64,000 bases of DNA, from NCBI GenBank assembly GCA_963791885.1, contig CAWBUL010000004.1, positions 744,001-808,000 on the forward strand, given 5' to 3'. The position numbers were made by a program, and so were the translations under genes. The DNA comes from CAVSUZ01 sp963791885 (GTDB lineage Bacteria; Pseudomonadota; Alphaproteobacteria; Acetobacterales; Acetobacteraceae). Shown piece after piece: positions 26,740 through 34,726 of this stretch. Below the pieces are notes generated by a model. It made no database searches, was not told the DNA's origin, and saw only the letters and a program-made list of their open reading frames with translations. Numbering within the stretch: position 1 is the stretch's first letter; every line of letters begins with the position of its first letter.

Positions 26740-28083
26740 TCAGACCGATCCGGCGGTGGCGCTCATAAGCCGCGGCGTGCGAAGGACGGGGCGGGCGAGC
26801 GGGCCATAGCGGCGTGGAAGCGGCTCGGCGATGCAGGCACCAAGCCAGGTGAACAGAAAAAGGCAGGGCAGCGTCAGGCTGAATAGCGACTCGTAGGGGC
26901 AATACAGGATCAAACCAACGACGAGGCAGAAGCCGGTCAAGAGCCGAGATCGTTCGGGCGTGCCAAACTTTGCACGCAGCAACTTGGCGCCGACGACACC
27001 CAGTGTGATCAGTATCGCGACCACGAAGGCGCCGAACGTCAGGATCCCTCCCGTGTAGAGCAGGCCATACACGGTGGAGTGGCTGCCAATCGGCAATTCC
27101 TCTTTGGGATGCACTGACTCGCCGATCCAGCCATTGCCGATGATCGGGGACTGAAGAAAGCCTTCCCAGCTTTTTTCGTAGATCAGATCGCGAGCGAGGG
27201 TGGAGCCAGCGCGCGCATCATTCACCGCGGTCTGAAAGCGCTGGACTTCGCCGATCAGGTCGAAGCCATGTACCGAAAGAGCGGTGAACCCGAGGACGCA
27301 GAGACCGATCGGCACCAGCCGCCATCGTGGCCGCATTTTGAGAAACATTGTGATGACGGCAGCGGCGGCGAGACAGGCGATAGCGATGCGACTCCAACTG
27401 AAGACGACGCCCACCGCGCCGCCAAGGCTGCCCATCAGGCGGAACCAGCGATGATGATCGTGCAGACTGATCAGACAGATCGCAAGGCCACCCAGACCGA
27501 GGCCCGTCGCGTATGGAAAGAACGTGACGAGCCGGGTCGTCTGCTCACCGAACGTGCTTTCCGTCTGGAACACCAGCGCGGCGGTATAGAAATCAACGGA
27601 GGTGCTGTTCGGCAGCAGCATGGCGGCCGGTGTCGGCCAGATATATAGGTCGTGCATGCCGCCCATGCGCGCAACGACGGCGACCAGCGCCAGTATTATG
27701 ATCGCGCCCCCGAGCCAGGTTGTCGCCCGGACCGGCGCCGCGCCGTTCAGCCGGTAGGCGGCACCGACTGCGATGGCAAGCCCGCCGAACAGCCAACCCA
27801 CGACGCCGAAGGCAAGCAGGTTCGTGAAGCCTGCGGAGCTATCACCGATCAGCACGCTATAAACGAGCGTCACCATCGCCTGTGTGATACCTATTGCGCA
27901 CCAGGACCCGACCACCAGGTTGATCGCGCGCCCTCGCGGCCAGCGCAACCAGACGAGGCGGAGCAGGAGCAGCGCGCCCGCGGGTGTGAGGATCCCGAAC
28001 ATCCAGAGCAGGGGCGTGGCGCGAAGATAATTGCCGTAAAGCCGTTCCCCGTCGGAGGCGCGGTCGTGGATGATGACGCTCAT
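26740..28083 (-). CDS. Wzy/ExoQ-like polysaccharide polymerase or O-antigen ligase-family protein
   Basis: The 447-residue membrane protein has about ten predicted membrane helices. A large periplasmic loop (LYEKSWEGFLQSPIIGNGW, then PIGSHSTVYGLLYTGG) contains the GNG and GSH(S/N) pattern of the Wzy_C/O-antigen ligase family. With the flippase upstream (ATGA overlap at 28080-28083) and the glycosyltransferase downstream, it is the likely polymerase of repeat units at the periplasmic face. Ligase and polymerase cannot be told apart from sequence alone; the EPS context favours polymerase. Confidence 0.82.
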   Translation of the reverse strand: MSVIIHDRASDGERLYGNYLRATPLLWMFGILTPAGALLLLRLVWLRWPRGRAINLVVGSWCAIGITQAMVTLVYSVLIGDSSAGFTNLLAFGVVGWLFGGLAIAVGAAYRLNGAAPVRATTWLGGAIIILALVAVVARMGGMHDLYIWPTPAAMLLPNSTSVDFYTAALVFQTESTFGEQTTRLVTFFPYATGLGLGGLAICLISLHDHHRWFRLMGSLGGAVGVVFSWSRIAIACLAAAAVITMFLKMRPRWRLVPIGLCVLGFTALSVHGFDLIGEVQRFQTAVNDARAGSTLARDLIYEKSWEGFLQSPIIGNGWIGESVHPKEELPIGSHSTVYGLLYTGGILTFGAFVVAILITLGVVGAKLLRAKFGTPERSRLLTGFCLVVGLILYCPYESLFSLTLPCLFLFTWLGACIAEPLPRRYGPLARPVLRTPRLMSATAGSV

Positions 28084-29315
28084 GACGTCACCGCGCTTGC
28101 ATGCACAGGTTCCGCGCGCCGAACGATCGAGGGAGACAAGCCCCCTTGCGTTCGGGTGTGACCCGTGATCCAGGCGGCCGTCGCGGTGAACAGAATCGTG
28201 CCGAGCACGGCGCCCAGGTCGCCGCCTATCCAGGCCCCGGCTGGGACGATCAAGAGCGCGAGCGCGCTACGGATGAGCGAAATGGTGTTGGCCCGGCGCA
28301 CTGCGCCGAACGCCCGCAGCCGCATGTCAAACACGCCCAGCAAGTAGCGCAGCGGCACCGAGGCCAGCAGCAGCGGCCCCAACAGCGCGAGGCGGGGAAC
28401 ATGGTAAATCCATAGCCCGAGAACGACGGCACCGGTTGAGACGAGGGCACTCAGCGCGATCCCGGTTTGCAGCATCCTGCGCTTAAGGGTGGGAAATGTT
28501 TCTTCGGGATTGGCGACCGCCGTTGGATAAGCGACTTGCATCTGCGACCAGCCGGGCGTGTCGCTGGCGGTGAGCAATTGCCGGCATAGCCCGAACACGC
28601 CGAGCGATTGCCGATCCATCAGATAAGAGGCGGCGAGCACAGTGAGCTGGTCGCTGCCGAGATTGATCGCGTCCGCTGTCACATACCGGATACTGTCGCG
28701 CAGGTGCAAAAAAATCGTGGTCCAAGGCAGCGGCGCAAGAGGTAGTCGGAGAAAAGCCAACAGCACCGCGGCCGTGCGGGACAAGGCGAGCACAAGGGCG
28801 AAGGCGGCAAGCGAGTGCGCCATCACGACGCCAACGACCAGGCCGACGAGGCTACCCATCGGGAGCAGAATCGCTTCATGCGCGCGGGCTTGCAGGACCT
28901 GCAGAGCACCGGTGATGTTGGTCTGAGCGAAGAACGGGCCACCCATGCCGAGCAGGATGATCGCGAGCATCTCGGTGGGTGAATGGCCCACGGCTGCGGC
29001 GAACGGCACAAGCGCGAGGAATGCCAGCGGTATTAGGGCCAGGCTGACGACAAAGCCGAGCATATTGCGTTGGGGAACAGGCAGCGACGTTCGTGCAAGC
29101 GTGTAGGTGAGGCCGAACGTGCCGAGCAGCGCGATGATGACGATAGGGATGGTCGCGAGGGTTAACGTGCCGGCCGCGCTGAGACCAAAGCGGCGAACGA
29201 TCAACACCGAAAGCAGAAAACCGTTGGCGTTCTGCAGCACGCGTGCTGCCAAGATCAGATTGGTCGCGCCCCCGAATTTGGCGGCGAGCCGGCGCGTGAG
29301 GTCCGCGATAGCCAT
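28080..29315 (-). CDS. Wzx-like polysaccharide flippase
   Basis: The 411 residues form about twelve hydrophobic segments without soluble domains. The start (LTRRLAAKFGGATNLILAARVLQNANGFLLSVLIVRRFGLSAAGTL) has the layout of the polysaccharide transporter branch of the MOP superfamily. It would move undecaprenyl-linked repeat units across the inner membrane. It lies 3 bp downstream of the GT4 gene and overlaps the polymerase start, so the trio GT4-flippase-polymerase is tightly coupled. Confidence 0.85.
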   Translation of the reverse strand: MAIADLTRRLAAKFGGATNLILAARVLQNANGFLLSVLIVRRFGLSAAGTLTLATIPIVIIALLGTFGLTYTLARTSLPVPQRNMLGFVVSLALIPLAFLALVPFAAAVGHSPTEMLAIILLGMGGPFFAQTNITGALQVLQARAHEAILLPMGSLVGLVVGVVMAHSLAAFALVLALSRTAAVLLAFLRLPLAPLPWTTIFLHLRDSIRYVTADAINLGSDQLTVLAASYLMDRQSLGVFGLCRQLLTASDTPGWSQMQVAYPTAVANPEETFPTLKRRMLQTGIALSALVSTGAVVLGLWIYHVPRLALLGPLLLASVPLRYLLGVFDMRLRAFGAVRRANTISLIRSALALLIVPAGAWIGGDLGAVLGTILFTATAAWITGHTRTQGGLSPSIVRRAEPVHASAVTS

Positions 29316-29318
29316 GTT

Positions 29319-30434
29319 TTACTCGGCCGCTGGAAGGGGTGCGCGCAGCCCTGCGGACTGTGCGACCTCGCGGTAGAGCGCGTCATAGCTGCGAGCCACC
29401 GCGCCCCAGGAGGCATGCGGCAGAGCGGCGAGGCGGCGTGCGGACAGGTCAATGGAAGCGGGATCGTCGAGGATGTCGCGGAGCGCCGCACCAAGACCAG
29501 CGACATCGCGTGGGGGGAAATAGAACGCGCCGTCGCCTGCTACCTCGCGGTTCTCCGGAATGTCACTGACGAGCACCGGAAGGCCGTAACCGATCGCCTC
29601 CAGAAGCGCGAGCGACATGCCCTCCATGTAGGAGGGTAGGACGAAAAGGTAGGGATTGGCGAACAGCTCTGCGAGTTCATCGCCCGAGCGGTGGCCGACG
29701 AATGCAATCCGCTCTCTATTCGCCTGGGCACACAGAGACGCGAAGTAGGCCGAATCCTTGGCGCCGCCGGCGATGACGAGGTGCATATCGGTGTCGAGGT
29801 CGTTGAATGCTGCAATCAGATCGTGGCAGCCCTTCTCTGGCGTAAGCCGACTGGCGAACAGCACATAACGGCCCGGCGCGATTCCTAACTCTGCAAGCAG
29901 CTTACCGGGCGGTACGCGCTTCCTTTCCGGCCGGCCATTCGGGATGTGCACGGTGGACGTGGCGTAGTGGCGCAGGAAATAGCGTTGCAAGTCGGCGGAG
30001 ACGACGGTGATCGCGTCGGCGCTGCTCACCAGCGAGCGTTCCGCGACGGTGAGGCAGAAGCGTGCGACCCGCCCCCACTTGTCGCGCTGATGGTCGAGGC
30101 CGTGGATCGTCACCACCGCCTTCTGGCCGAACGTGCGGGTGATGCTTGAGAGAATACCGGGACCGATCGCGTGGAAATGGATCAGGTCGTAGCGGCCGAT
30201 CGATGCGGTGAGCGCCATCGCGCTTCTCGAAATAGTCTCGAAATACTTGCCGCCGAAGCTACTCGTGGGTATCGAACGAAGCCCGGGCCGCGTCACGGGC
30301 CGCGCATCGCGGGAGGAATAGACGTCGATTTCATGACCAAGCTCGACGAGATGCGGGCAGAGATCATCGAGCACGCGCTCGATCCCGCCATAGCCTGAAC
30401 CGATGCCCCGGGAGCCGATCATCGCGATGCGCAT
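29319..30434 (-). CDS. Family 4 glycosyltransferase (EPS locus)
   Basis: Start at 30434 (MRIAMIGSRGIGSGYGGIER) fits the N-terminal Rossmann strand; sequence upstream overlaps the divergent secreted-protein gene. The 371 residues show GIGSGYGGIERVLDDL, the acceptor-side HFHAIGPGIL, VVTIHGLDHQRDKWG, the donor site LFASRLTPEKGCHDLI and the EX7E region PSYMEGMSLALLEAIGYGLPVLVSD. This is a retaining GT-B enzyme. The GYGGIE start and HGLDHQR are shared with the GT4 enzymes annotated as rhamnosyl- or mannosyltransferases, but the sugar is not predictable. Confidence 0.93.
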   Translation of the reverse strand: MRIAMIGSRGIGSGYGGIERVLDDLCPHLVELGHEIDVYSSRDARPVTRPGLRSIPTSSFGGKYFETISRSAMALTASIGRYDLIHFHAIGPGILSSITRTFGQKAVVTIHGLDHQRDKWGRVARFCLTVAERSLVSSADAITVVSADLQRYFLRHYATSTVHIPNGRPERKRVPPGKLLAELGIAPGRYVLFASRLTPEKGCHDLIAAFNDLDTDMHLVIAGGAKDSAYFASLCAQANRERIAFVGHRSGDELAELFANPYLFVLPSYMEGMSLALLEAIGYGLPVLVSDIPENREVAGDGAFYFPPRDVAGLGAALRDILDDPASIDLSARRLAALPHASWGAVARSYDALYREVAQSAGLRAPLPAAE

Positions 30435-30510
30435 AGGCCATCCCATTCGATTTTCATGGTTGCGGAACTCATCAAGACGCCCCGGCGACCGAGGGAAGCG
30501 GCGCCTTGTG

Positions 30511-31602
30511 ATGGCCCAGGTGGTGCTGATGCTGTTCGGGCAGCCGCTGTTCTCGGCTGACAGCGTGTGGCGTGCGCCGATCCCGCCAAGCGCGATCTTT
30601 GGTGCCGATCCCGTGCCCGCGCGCATCGATGTTGGCTTGGATACCTGGCTGCCGAGCGATCCGTGGAGCATTCCAGTTTATACGGAACGAACCGGGTTGC
30701 AGCGCGAGAGGCTCTTGTACAATGCCGGAGCCTGGTTCATGGTTGCGAGCGGCCGTTGGGCCCGGTCCGGCAACTCGCGTGCGACGGAACGTGCTATCCT
30801 TGCGTCTTCGGTTGATCGCTTTCCGGCCCCAGGGAACGTGTTTTCGACAATCGACGCGCACACATGGAAACTTCCGCGCTCCTTCAACCAGGTACAGAAC
30901 CCCGACACGGGGCCGGCTTGGTTCTGGTTTCGCAAGAACGCTGTGCCGAGCCCCGGTCCCGATGGACACATGGCGGTGACGCAGCCGGATGGGCGTGTGG
31001 TTGAGACCTATGCGACCATCATCCTGAGTGACGGAACGGTGGTCGCGCTCTCCTACTCCGTCACCGATCCCGCCGGGCGCGGCGACGGATGGCAGAACGG
31101 CCAGACCGCCTCGATGATCCCCTGCTATGCTGGTCTGATCGAAGATCGCGAGGCGACCCGCGACGGCATCCAGCACGCCATGGCGATCACGATCCCCGCC
31201 CGGCTGCTCGCACCGCGCGCGGTCTATCCGGCCTTCGCCTTCGACCGCGATGCGCTGATCGGCACGCCTCCCTACGGCGGCACAATTCCGATGGGAGCGC
31301 GGCTTGCCTTGCCGCCCGACCTGGATCTCGCGACGCTGCGTATTTCCACCGTGGAGGGCAGACGTATCGCGCAGGCCGCACAGAGTTTTGGCTTCATCGT
31401 CGTCGATCGTGGCGGTGAGGGAATCACACTCCGCGTTCGACGCAACGGCGCGCCGCGCGATCCCGCGCTGCATCGGTTCAGCCCTGCTCTGCAAGCGGAT
31501 CTCGGTGAGATATTCGCGCATGTTCGGTTGGTGACGGAGACGGACGCGACGAGCCAACATCAGTCGGGTGCCGAGCCGAGACGTTCCACCACCGGGCGCT
31601 GA
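30511..31602 (+). CDS. Secreted protein of unknown family inside the EPS locus (shares domain with 38597-41272)
   Basis: The likely start is ATG at 30511 (MAQVVLMLFGQPLFSADSVW) behind GAGGGAAG; an upstream in-frame TTG (30460) would add an Arg/Lys-rich n-region (RRPGDRGKRR) and make a better signal peptide. The 363 residues contain a domain with SGNSRATERAILASS, a PGPDGHMAVTQPDGRVVETYA block, QTASMIPCYAGLIEDREATRDGIQHAMAITIP, GGTIPMGARLALPPDLDLATL and FGFIVVDRGGEG. Nearly the same order of motifs is found in the C-terminal 330 residues of the beta-helix protein at 38597-41272. It is read against the EPS operon, with its 3' end overlapping the acyltransferase 3' end by 43 bp. No known enzyme family was recognised; extracytoplasmic action on the polysaccharide is an inference. 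Confidence 0.75.
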   Translation: MAQVVLMLFGQPLFSADSVWRAPIPPSAIFGADPVPARIDVGLDTWLPSDPWSIPVYTERTGLQRERLLYNAGAWFMVASGRWARSGNSRATERAILASSVDRFPAPGNVFSTIDAHTWKLPRSFNQVQNPDTGPAWFWFRKNAVPSPGPDGHMAVTQPDGRVVETYATIILSDGTVVALSYSVTDPAGRGDGWQNGQTASMIPCYAGLIEDREATRDGIQHAMAITIPARLLAPRAVYPAFAFDRDALIGTPPYGGTIPMGARLALPPDLDLATLRISTVEGRRIAQAAQSFGFIVVDRGGEGITLRVRRNGAPRDPALHRFSPALQADLGEIFAHVRLVTETDATSQHQSGAEPRRSTTGR

Positions 31603-32780
31603 CGCAGCCGAGCGACGGCGGTGGCGAGGAACTGCGCGCTGGGACTAGGGCCGGTTTTGGTGGGCGCGAAGAAGCGCTTTGTGGCTAGCACGCGCTTCTC
31701 GATCAGCTCCCATGAGACGACCGCGAAGCCGATGGTGAGCGGCACCGATACGGCAATGTTCCAGATCGGAATATGCCCCCAGGAAGCGAAGTCGACGACG
31801 CTCTGCTGCACGGGGAAGCCATAAAGATACATGCCATAGGAATAGTCGCCACGCGTCAGCAGCGGGAGCTTGGGGATCGGCATCATGCCGAGGAACACGG
31901 TGATATAGACGAGAAACAGCGGCGAGAATGCGACAAGCGTGCGGGTTGAAAGAATGATGGTGGAAAGCATCAGCGAAACGACAAGCGCCGGTACACTGAT
32001 CCGGACCCAATCCCGCCAGAGATAAGCGGTAACGCCGCCAAGGAAAGATAGCACGAGCACTCCCCCGCTCACCACGTCGAAAGAGCGGCGCGGGAAAAAT
32101 CCGTGCGCCTGCAAAACTGCGAGACCCCCCATCCCGATGACGAACACCAAGAGCATCGCTCGCCGGCCAGTAGCCAAACCAAGCACCATCAGCACAGCGA
32201 TCAGCAGATAGCACTTGCCCTCGAACGGGACAGTCCAGAGCTGGCCGTTGACGATATTGGGGAAAGGGTTGCCGCCGAATACGCCCGGCAGGAAGTAGCG
32301 GATGCGACCGATTATGTTCCAGAAGTATTCCGCGAACTGCGGATTGGAGAAATACCGGTCAAGCGGCAGGCGCGTAAACAGCGGTCCGAGAACCAATGCC
32401 GAGAGCAGGATCTCGCAGCAGAGCGCTGGCACAATGCGGAGGCCGCGATGAATGAGGAATACCGTCGTGGATTTTATCCGCACCATGCTGCCTGCGATCA
32501 GGAAGCCGCTCAGCGAGAAGAAGAGCGGTAGGATCATCAGCACCGGCGGCCCGAACGGCCCATGAAGGAACTCTGCCTGATAATTTTCGCCGTAGCAGAC
32601 GGTGATGGTGTGAAAGATGAGCACCGAGAGCGCCAGGTAGACACGCATTCCGTCGAAGCCAGGCGCAATGCCCCGCCGCTCGGCAAGCGCGGCGCCCACG
32701 CTCTGTTCCTTCAGGGTCGTGATGGGGAGTATGCCACCCCAACGGAGCGGGCGCGGGATCAAGCTAATGGATGTCGACAT
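31560..32780 (-). CDS. Membrane acyltransferase family 3 (OafA/ExoZ-like)
   Basis: Start at 32780 (MSTSISLIPRPLRWGG) follows GGAA at a fair distance; an in-frame TTG at 32810 is the alternative. The roughly 406 residues carry about ten membrane helices and the acyltransferase-3 motifs GFDGMRVYLALSVLIFHTI (with the catalytic His), FFSLSGFLIAGSM and HRGLRIVPAL. The family O-acetylates or O-succinylates exported polysaccharides. It follows the thioesterase-like gene within the EPS operon, so decoration of the EPS repeat unit is the likely role. Confidence 0.9.
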   Translation of the reverse strand: MSTSISLIPRPLRWGGILPITTLKEQSVGAALAERRGIAPGFDGMRVYLALSVLIFHTITVCYGENYQAEFLHGPFGPPVLMILPLFFSLSGFLIAGSMVRIKSTTVFLIHRGLRIVPALCCEILLSALVLGPLFTRLPLDRYFSNPQFAEYFWNIIGRIRYFLPGVFGGNPFPNIVNGQLWTVPFEGKCYLLIAVLMVLGLATGRRAMLLVFVIGMGGLAVLQAHGFFPRRSFDVVSGGVLVLSFLGGVTAYLWRDWVRISVPALVVSLMLSTIILSTRTLVAFSPLFLVYITVFLGMMPIPKLPLLTRGDYSYGMYLYGFPVQQSVVDFASWGHIPIWNIAVSVPLTIGFAVVSWELIEKRVLATKRFFAPTKTGPSPSAQFLATAVARLRQRPVVERLGSAPD

Positions 32781-32816
32781 CAGCATTTCCAGACAAGAGG
32801 AGCGGGACAATCGATC

Positions 32817-33911
32817 TTAATTTCGATGAGAGTTGCTTGACTCCAGAGCGGAGGACATTTCGGCGGCGAGGAGTTTGACGACCGGCTCTCGAAGCATACC
32901 CGCGTGATCCCCGGGCACATGCCTAATCTCGAAATTCGGCAAGAACCGAGGCCAGGTTTTCAGCTGATCACACGACAGCGGATCGCCGTGCTTCGACTTG
33001 AAATACGTGACAGAGCCGAGGAATCGCTGGGGTTGATATGCTCTGTAGGCGGCGATCGAGGATTCCCGGACCTGGTGCAGCGCGTCCGGCAGATCGTCCA
33101 CTTGGTAGGGAGACCATTCGATCGGACCGCCTAAAAAGGCTCCGAGGCGGCCGACGATAGGTCGCGCACGCTCGGCCAGGTACCGGAGCTTCTCGCCCCG
33201 ACCAAGGCGTCGCACAGTTTCGATGTGATGCCGTGTGCGACGCATCACAAACTCCACCCGCGCTCCCAAGGGCCAGAATTTTTCTGGAAGCTGCGCCTCG
33301 ATCAAGCCGATAAAGGCCACTGGCTCTCCTGCGGCAAGCAGTAGGCGGCCCATTTCAAGTGCAACGACTGCTCCCCACGAGAAGCCGCCAAGATAATAGG
33401 GCCCATGCGGCTGTATTCCGCGTATCGCCTCGAGCTGGAATTTCGCCATCTCATCAGCGGTGCCGCACGATTTCGCGCGACCATCCAGTCCGCGCGGCTG
33501 CATCGCATATATCGCACCGGGAAACCGGACTTCGCGTGCCAGGTCACACAGTTCGAGAGCGACGCCGCCAAGGCCGGGTGCCAGAAACAAGGCGGGACCC
33601 GGCTCGCCAGCCCTAAGAAGGGCAAGCGGAGAGAATGGCGGCGCCTCGCCGCGCCGAACAAGTGCCACCAATTCGGAGAAGGTAGGTGCCTCGAACACAA
33701 CGGAGATCGGCAACGCGACGCCGGTAGCCTGCTCGATCTCGAACAGCAGGCGGTGAACCCGACGGACTCCAAGCCGCATTTCCGTTAAACGCGAATCCGG
33801 TCGAGCGGGACCGCGGTCCAGGATCTTCTCCCACAACCGGCCGAGCGTCGCCTCAAGCCCGTCTCTGGCCGTGAGCTCGTAGGGCACCCGCTGCCCCAGC
33901 GTGCTGCTCAT
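32817..33911 (-). CDS. Carrier-domain-like/thioesterase fusion in the EPS locus
   Basis: The 364 residues have two parts. Residues 14-88 follow the fold pattern of a peptidyl/acyl carrier domain (LGRLWEKIL, RRVHRLLFEIEQATGVALPISVVFEAPTFSELV). Where the phosphopantetheine Ser of the GGDSL motif should be, the sequence is EMRLGVRR, so no attachment Ser is present. Residues 100-360 are an NRPS-type thioesterase (alpha/beta hydrolase): GLGG.A....DLAR, nucleophile Ser178 in GGFSWGAVVALEMG, acid E205 or nearby, and His336 in PGDHAGM. Such fusions normally close NRPS modules; no NRPS gene is in the window. In this operon it may act on an acyl group for EPS decoration together with the acyltransferase 7 bp or more downstream. 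That role is inference. Confidence 0.8.
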   Translation of the reverse strand: MSSTLGQRVPYELTARDGLEATLGRLWEKILDRGPARPDSRLTEMRLGVRRVHRLLFEIEQATGVALPISVVFEAPTFSELVALVRRGEAPPFSPLALLRAGEPGPALFLAPGLGGVALELCDLAREVRFPGAIYAMQPRGLDGRAKSCGTADEMAKFQLEAIRGIQPHGPYYLGGFSWGAVVALEMGRLLLAAGEPVAFIGLIEAQLPEKFWPLGARVEFVMRRTRHHIETVRRLGRGEKLRYLAERARPIVGRLGAFLGGPIEWSPYQVDDLPDALHQVRESSIAAYRAYQPQRFLGSVTYFKSKHGDPLSCDQLKTWPRFLPNFEIRHVPGDHAGMLREPVVKLLAAEMSSALESSNSHRN

Positions 33912-33961
33912 CTCCGGCTAACCGACATATTCATTCGCGATCAACATGATCGAGCATTCCT

Positions 33962-34726
33962 TCAGAGGACGTTGCGCAGCATATTTGGCACCTGCTCGCT
34001 TGCGCGGTTCAGCACGGTGCCGACGAGATTGACGCCCGCGCGGCGGAGCGCCGTCTGAGTATCCACGACCGTCGCGCGTGCCGTTCGCTCAGCGCGGACG
34101 ACGAGCACGGCGCCGTCGCAAAAGCGCGACAGTAATAGGGAAACCTCAAGCCATGTAGTGGCAGGGGGACAATCGAGCACCACCAGCTCGAAGCGCTGTT
34201 TGAGGTGCTGCATCACATCACGGACCGCGGCATCGCAGAACGGATGCTGGAAGTCCACCGGCTGAAACAAGTGCGCAACCGAGAGCTTTGGCGCCTCCGG
34301 GATCTGACGCACGCCACCGGCAATCGAGCCGGTGGCACGAAATAGCTCGACGAGGCCGGACGTCGTTCCTGCGAAGAACGGGTTACAATCGACCACCAGC
34401 GCCGACTTGCCCGCGTGACGCGCCGCGGCCTGCGCGAACCCAGAGGCGACGGTGCTCGTGCCCTCGCCCGCTTCGGAAGCAAGGAATTGGACGATATAGG
34501 AACTCGGCTCTTGCTGTAGCGCCTCGACCGCGTAAAACAGTGAAACGAAGGGGCCCGGCGTCGGGGACATGGCGCCACCGCGCAACTCGGGGAGCGCACT
34601 TCGGCTGGCTGCCGCGGACGGTTGCAGCCGAGTTTCCTGTTCGCGCCGCGATATCTTGCTCATGCTGGGGGTGTCCTGCTCCAGTGCGCGCGCGACACCC
34701 AGGATATGGTCAACCGAGTCGGGCAT
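33962..34726 (-). CDS. CpsD/Wzc-kinase-like P-loop ATPase with degenerate Walker A
   Basis: Start at about 34726 (MPDSVDHILGVARALEQ) is chosen over a GTG at 34759; it overlaps the co-polymerase stop. The 254 residues follow the bacterial tyrosine kinase/MinD fold: ASEAGEGTSTVASGFAQAAA at the P-loop, ALVVDCNPFF (Walker A') and LVVLDCPPAT (Walker B). The Walker A lysine is missing (GEGTST instead of GEGKST), and there is no C-terminal Tyr cluster. Such proteins partner the Wzc/GumC co-polymerase and control chain length. The lost lysine suggests a regulatory or structural partner rather than an active kinase, although relatives with the same change exist. Confidence 0.8.
   Translation of the reverse strand: MPDSVDHILGVARALEQDTPSMSKISRREQETRLQPSAAASRSALPELRGGAMSPTPGPFVSLFYAVEALQQEPSSYIVQFLASEAGEGTSTVASGFAQAAARHAGKSALVVDCNPFFAGTTSGLVELFRATGSIAGGVRQIPEAPKLSVAHLFQPVDFQHPFCDAAVRDVMQHLKQRFELVVLDCPPATTWLEVSLLLSRFCDGAVLVVRAERTARATVVDTQTALRRAGVNLVGTVLNRASEQVPNMLRNVL

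Noticed and set aside
30472..31560. 362-codon frame on the minus strand opposite the EPS-locus secreted protein
   Set aside because: I considered it because it fits the operon direction, but it shows no fold pattern. The plus-strand product is supported by its similarity to the domain in 38597-41272.
32817..33911. Part of an NRPS biosynthetic cluster
   Set aside because: No adenylation or condensation domain occurs in the window, and the carrier Ser is missing; all neighbours are EPS genes.
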